Shown here in pieces: positions 54,701-60,700 of a stretch of DNA of 64,000 bases. The stretch comes from Cladorhizidae sp. MBARI D1340-BT2 (lineage: Eukaryota; Porifera; Demospongiae; Poecilosclerida; Cladorhizidae). A program made the translations under genes and the position numbers. Each line of letters opens with the position of its first letter. Within the stretch, counting starts at the first letter, position 1. The notes under the pieces were generated by a model, which saw nothing but the letters and a program-made list of their open reading frames with translations, ran no database searches and had not been told where the DNA came from. Location of the stretch: contig JAQNBH010000014.1 in the NCBI GenBank assembly GCA_028752905.1, forward strand, positions 2,634,993-2,698,992. The letters are read 5' to 3'.

Positions 54701-57700
54701 CAGCTGTACTAAAGCACTAGATACAGCTGTGCTGAAGCACTAATACAGCTGTACTGAAGCACTAATACAGCTGTACTGAAGCACTAATACAGCTGTACTA
54801 AAGCACTAGATATAGCTGTACTAAAGCACTAATACAGCTGTACTGAAGCACTAATACAGCTGTACTAAAGCACTAATACAGCTGTGCTGAAGCACTAATA
54901 CAGCTGTACTAAAGCACTAATACAGCTGTACTAAAGCACTAATACAGCTGTGCTGAAGCACTAATACAGCTGTACTAAAGCACTAATACAGCTGTGCTGA
55001 AGCACTAATACAGCTGTACTGAAGCACTAGATACAGCTGTACTAAAGTACTAATACAGCTGTACTAAAGCACTAGATACAGCTGTGCTGAAGCACTAATA
55101 CAGCTGTACTGAAGCACTAATACAGCTGTACTAAAGTACTAATACAGCTGTACTAAAGCACTAATACAGCTGTGCTGAAGCACTAATACAGCTGTACTGA
55201 AGCACTAGATACAGCTGTACTGAAGCACTAATACAGCTGTACTAAAGCACTAATACAGCTGTACTAAAGCACTAATACAGCTGTACTGAAGCACTAATAC
55301 AGCTGTACTGAAGCACTAATACAGCTGTACTAAAGCACTAATACAGCTGTACTAAAGCACTAATACAGCTGTGCTGAAGCACTAATACAGCTGTACTAAA
55401 GCACTAATACAGCTGTACTAAAGCACTAATACAGCTGTGCTGAAGCACTAATACAGCTGTGCTGAAGCACTAATACAGCTGTGCTGAAGCACTAATACAG
55501 CTGTACTAAAGCACTAATACAGCTGTACTAAAGCACTAATATAGCTGTACTGAAGCACTAATACAGCTGTGCTGAAGCACTAATACAGCTGTACTAAAGC
55601 ACTAATATAGCTGTACTGAAGCACTAATACAGCTGTGCTGAAGCACTAATACAGCTGTACTAAAGCACTAATACAGCTGTGCTGAAGCACTAATACAGCT
55701 GTACTAAAGCACTAATACAGCTGTGCTGAAGCACTAATACAGCTGTACTAAAGCACTAATACAGCTGTACTAAAGCACTAATACAGCTGTGCTGAAGCAC
55801 TAATACAGCTGTACTAAAGCACTAATACAGCTGTACTGAAGCACTAGATACAGCTGTACTAAAGTACTAATACAGCTGTACTAAAGCACTAATACAGCTG
55901 TGCTGAAGCACTAATACAGCTGTACTGAAGCACTAGATACAGCTGTACTGAAGCACTAATACAGCTGTACTAAAGCACTAATACAGCTGTACTAAAGCAC
56001 TAATACAGCTGTGCTGAAGCACTAATACAGCTGTACTAAAGCACTAATACAGCTGTACTGAAGCACTAGATACAGCTGTACTGAAGCACTAATACAGCTG
56101 TACTAAAGCACTAATACAGCTGTACTAAAGCACTAATACAGCTGTACTGAAGCACTAATACAGCTGTACTGAAGCACTAATACAGCTGTACTTAAGCACT
56201 AGATACAGCTGTGCTGAAGCACTAATACAGCTGTACTGAAGCACTAATACAGCTGTACTGAAGCACTAATACAGCTGTACTAAAGCACTAATACAGCTTT
56301 ATTGAAGCACTAATACAGCTGTACTAAAGCACTAATACAGCTGTGCTGAAGCACTAATACAGCTGTGCTGAAGCACTAATACAGCTGTACTAAAGCACTA
56401 ATACAGCTGTACTGAAGCACTAATACAGCTGTACTAAAGCACTAATACAGCTGTACTGAAGCACTAATACAGCTGTACTAAAGCACTAATACAGCTGTGC
56501 TGAAGCACTAATACAGCTATACTGAAGCACTAATACAGCTGTGCTGAAGCACTAATACAGCTGTACTGAAGCACTAGATACAGCTGTACTAAAGCACTAA
56601 TACAGCTGTGCTGAAGCACTAATACAGCTGTACTGAAGCACTAGATACAGCTGTAATAAAGCACTAATACAGCTGTGCTGAAGCACTAGATAAAGCTGTG
56701 CTGAAGTGTATTATGTGAGTACAGCAAAAGTTAGCTTCTGTAGGAATTGCTCCTTCTGCAAGTGATGGCAAACTGATAAGGTATGGAACCACAAATTTTG
56801 GCATCAACTCTTCACACTTGTAGCTGGAGAGCTAATGGCTACGTACTTGGGAGAAGCTCTACACACAAGTAGAGGCTGGCTGTAAGAGTTATGGATACTA
56901 AACCATAAAATATAAACACTAAAAATAAACATGTGGTTACTATTTTTGAGCTCCATAAATTCTGCGCACTTCACTGTATGAACTAGATATATCGCTCAAA
57001 AGATAGATCTTGCTTTTGATACTAAAAATGTGGCCTAGGTTTTACCATGTCAAAGTTACTGCAGCCAAAGTTGGGTGCCTCAAAACATGATGCATGTATT
57101 TGCTGCTCCTGACAGAGATGTGCTAGGCAACCAAAATTGGTATCAGTGGCAAGAGGAAGAAGCCTTACTCTACAATGGAGTGTTTTCATTAAGTGCTAAA
57201 ACAAGCCGAGGTAGTCCAGCATGGGCATTGAAAATCAATTTATTCTTGCGACCGAAGGAAAGCGCATATTTGACCAACTACTTATGTTTTAGCACCTAAT
57301 GAATGAAAGCACTGCTATTGTAGAGTAAGGCTTCCTCTTGCAGTGATACCAATTTTGGCTGCCTTAGCACAATTCTGTCGGAGCCACACTCGTAGCAAAT
57401 ACATGCACTCGCAGCAAATACATGCACTCGTAGCAAATACATGCACTCGCAGCAAATACATGCACTCGTAGCAAATACATGCACTCGCAGCAAATACATG
57501 CACTCGCAGCAAATACATGCACTCGCAGCAAATACATGCACTCGCAGCAAATACATGCACTCGCAGCAAATACATGCACTCGCAGCAAGTACATGCACTT
57601 GCAGCAAGTACATGCACTCGCAGCAAATACATGCACTCGCAGCAAGTACATGCACTCGCAGCAAATACATGCACTCGCAGCAAGTACATGCACTCGCAGC

Positions 57701-60700
57701 AAATACATGCACTCGCAGCAAATACATGCACTCGCAGCAAATACATGCACTCGCAGCAAATACATGCACTCGCAGCAAGTACATGCACTCGCAGCAAGTA
57801 CATGCACTCGCAGCAAATACATGCACTCGCAGCAAATACATGCACTCGCAGCAAATACATGCACTCGCAGCAAATACATGCACTCGCAGCAAGTACATGC
57901 AATCGCAGCAAGTACATGCACTCGCAGCAAGTACATGCACTCGCAGCAAATACATGCACTCGCAGCAAATACATGCACTCGCAGCAAATACATGCACTCG
58001 CAGCAAATACATGCACTCGCAGCAAATACATGCACTCGCAGCAAATACATGCACTCGCAGCAAATACATGCACTCGCAGCAAATACATGCAATCGCAGCA
58101 AGTACATGCACTCGCAGCAAGTACATGCACTCGCAGCAAATACATGCACTCGCAGCAAATACATGCACTCACAGCAAATACATGCACTCGCAGCAAATAC
58201 ATGCACTCGCAGCAAGTACATGCACTCGCAGCAAGTACATGCACTCGCAGCAAATACATGCACTCGCAGCAAATACATGCACTCGCAGCAAATACATGCA
58301 CTCGCAGCAAATACATGCACTCGCAGCAAATACATGCACTCATGTTTTGAGGTACCCAACTTTGGTTGTAGTCACTACATGTATGGCATGGTAAAACCTA
58401 GGCCACATAAAAGAGAGCACACAGAGGGATCTATCTTTTGAGCGATATATCAGTGAAGTGTGCAGAATCTATGGAGCTCCAAAATAGTAACCACACATCT
58501 TTTCAGTTTTAATTTTATTTATTATAATTTGTCCCTCCACTTTAAGTATATACGCTGTAAAACCAACCTCTGCCATGTTTGTCTGGACCAGACTATCCAA
58601 CTAACTCGTACTTGACAACCCTCCCACTTCTCAGCAAAAGCTTTTCAACTGACCCTGCAAAAGAATAAGATTGGTTGATGTAATGGCCGAAGTCGATGCA
58701 AACAAGCCACACCTTTCCAGTTTGCTATTGCTTGTACTGTAGAAGGAGCAAATCCCACAGGAGAAGGCTTTTGCTGCTGTGATCACATGATGCACCTACT
58801 GCTATCACATGATGCACCTCAGTATAGCTTCATCAATGAAACTTCTCTATTAAAACTCAAAAAGTCTTATCTTATGAATTTAAACTTTCCTTGACAAGTT
58901 GGAACTGTATCTAATGAATAATGAATTATTCATGAACGAGTATGGTAACCTTGTGAGAGAGGAGTGCTCTATGCTCTGTTGCCATTAATTGCTATGCCTG
59001 TTGTAGGATTAACCCTTCGGCTGTTCTGGATTTTATGTGGGCGTGTCTCCACAAACCTTGCCTATGGCAGGAGAGGGTTAAGAAGGAGGCCATTGTGAAT
59101 AGCTCCATCAGTCTTGTAAGTGCCCAGTCAGTTTGATGTCATTTGCAGAATTATTTATCATGAATGTTGAGGTATGTGCTGTTCTAGTGTGTTAGTCTTG
59201 TGCCACTTGCAAGAAGACCTCTGATAAAACTGGGGTAAACCTTACAACGGTTTTCTGGAATGTTTTATTTGGCTCGGGGGGGGTGAAAGAGGAAACGGGG
59301 GGTGGGTGAAAGAGGAAGGGGGAAACAAGTCCTCTTGTGGGAGAGGGTGAGTTACCTGGTTTCTTCCCTCAATAAAACCCTGATTACATTGCGAATATTC
59401 ACATGGGAAGTACGTGTAGTTGTCGAAAGTTGAGCTAGTGGGGGCCCCATCATGCTCTTCATTCTCCCTATTTACAGATGATTTTAAATACTAACTTCCC
59501 TTGAAAATGATCCTTTTTACGCTAACACACTTGTCTTCTTCATTAGGGTATCGATGAAGCCAGCAGGCTGAGGGTGACCTTGTCGCAGCTTGAGGCTGTG
59601 CTCTGGTACGTTTTAAAGGAGGCTGCGTTGTACTATAAAGCTCTCCAAGGGCAAGCCAAGTCCCTTCCTTCCTCGAAAGAAGTGTAAGCAACGGTGCTTT
59701 GCACGTGCATTGATAAGGGTGTATATGGTAGGTGTGTTAATAGAATTCATCAGTCAGCCAGAGAATGGTGAACAAATGCTTAACATGTACCAGGTGCATA
59801 TGCATGCATGACCAATTTCTGTAGGTAAGGACCGTTAAGTATATTAATTAGGATAGTTAGAAAGGATGGCCAAGATTGAACTGTTGCAGAGCAGAGCCTA
59901 GAGAGTCAGATGTGGATATGACATTTACTCTTCTCCCCAAAGATGGAGGAAACACAGACTCGAGAGCAGGAGGGATACTGTCCGACACAAATACAGGCTA
60001 GAACCGACAGTGAAGAAGAGAGGCCTAACAAGGAATATATTTGTGGATACCTGCTTAACAACCAGGCATTTTACAGTGTTGCTGGACAAATTGGATTGAG
60101 TTCTCTCTGTGTGAGTGTTTGATCCTCGAGAGCTGTCTTATCTGTGGTTGAAAGACCGGCAACTCCGGACACAGGGACAGGCCAGCATTTAGATATGAGT
60201 ATTCGTGATCCAATGTTTTTCCTCGTTCAAGATGTAGAGATGCACTTTGGAGGCATTGATAACACCATGACAACTTTCTAATATGTTTGTTTAAAGTCAA
60301 ACGTTGGCCATGAGGGGATTTATTGCTAATTAGGTGTTGCGGTTAGTTTGGTGGCCTGTAATGTCTACGTCCACCTACAACCTTCTATAGATGCATTCTG
60401 TTTATAAGAAGACTAAGTGATGTGTAAAAGATTCTTACTCAGAAGACTTGCCATCGCTTAGTTATGGAGACTTGCATAGGATCTTGGTCGAAATTAAAGT
60501 CGCTTGTCACTTCCGAAAAATTTATTCTCTGCATTTCTGTGGCTACAATAGTAGTTTCTCTACATCACACTTGAGTATGTTGATAGGAATGCAGATCCAG
60601 CAACCTGGGTGTGGCCAAGGTTTGAGGCAGAAAACCAGGATTTATCTTATCACTCAACTATGCCCAACTAATGCCCAGCATATCTTGACTCTCTATGTTG

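Noticed and set aside
57296..58441. Cys-rich repetitive ORFs (CICCECMYLLRV) resembling secreted or metal-binding proteins
   Set aside because: The 19 bp unit is not divisible by three and all frames are open on both strands. The array is an expansion within a transposon arm.
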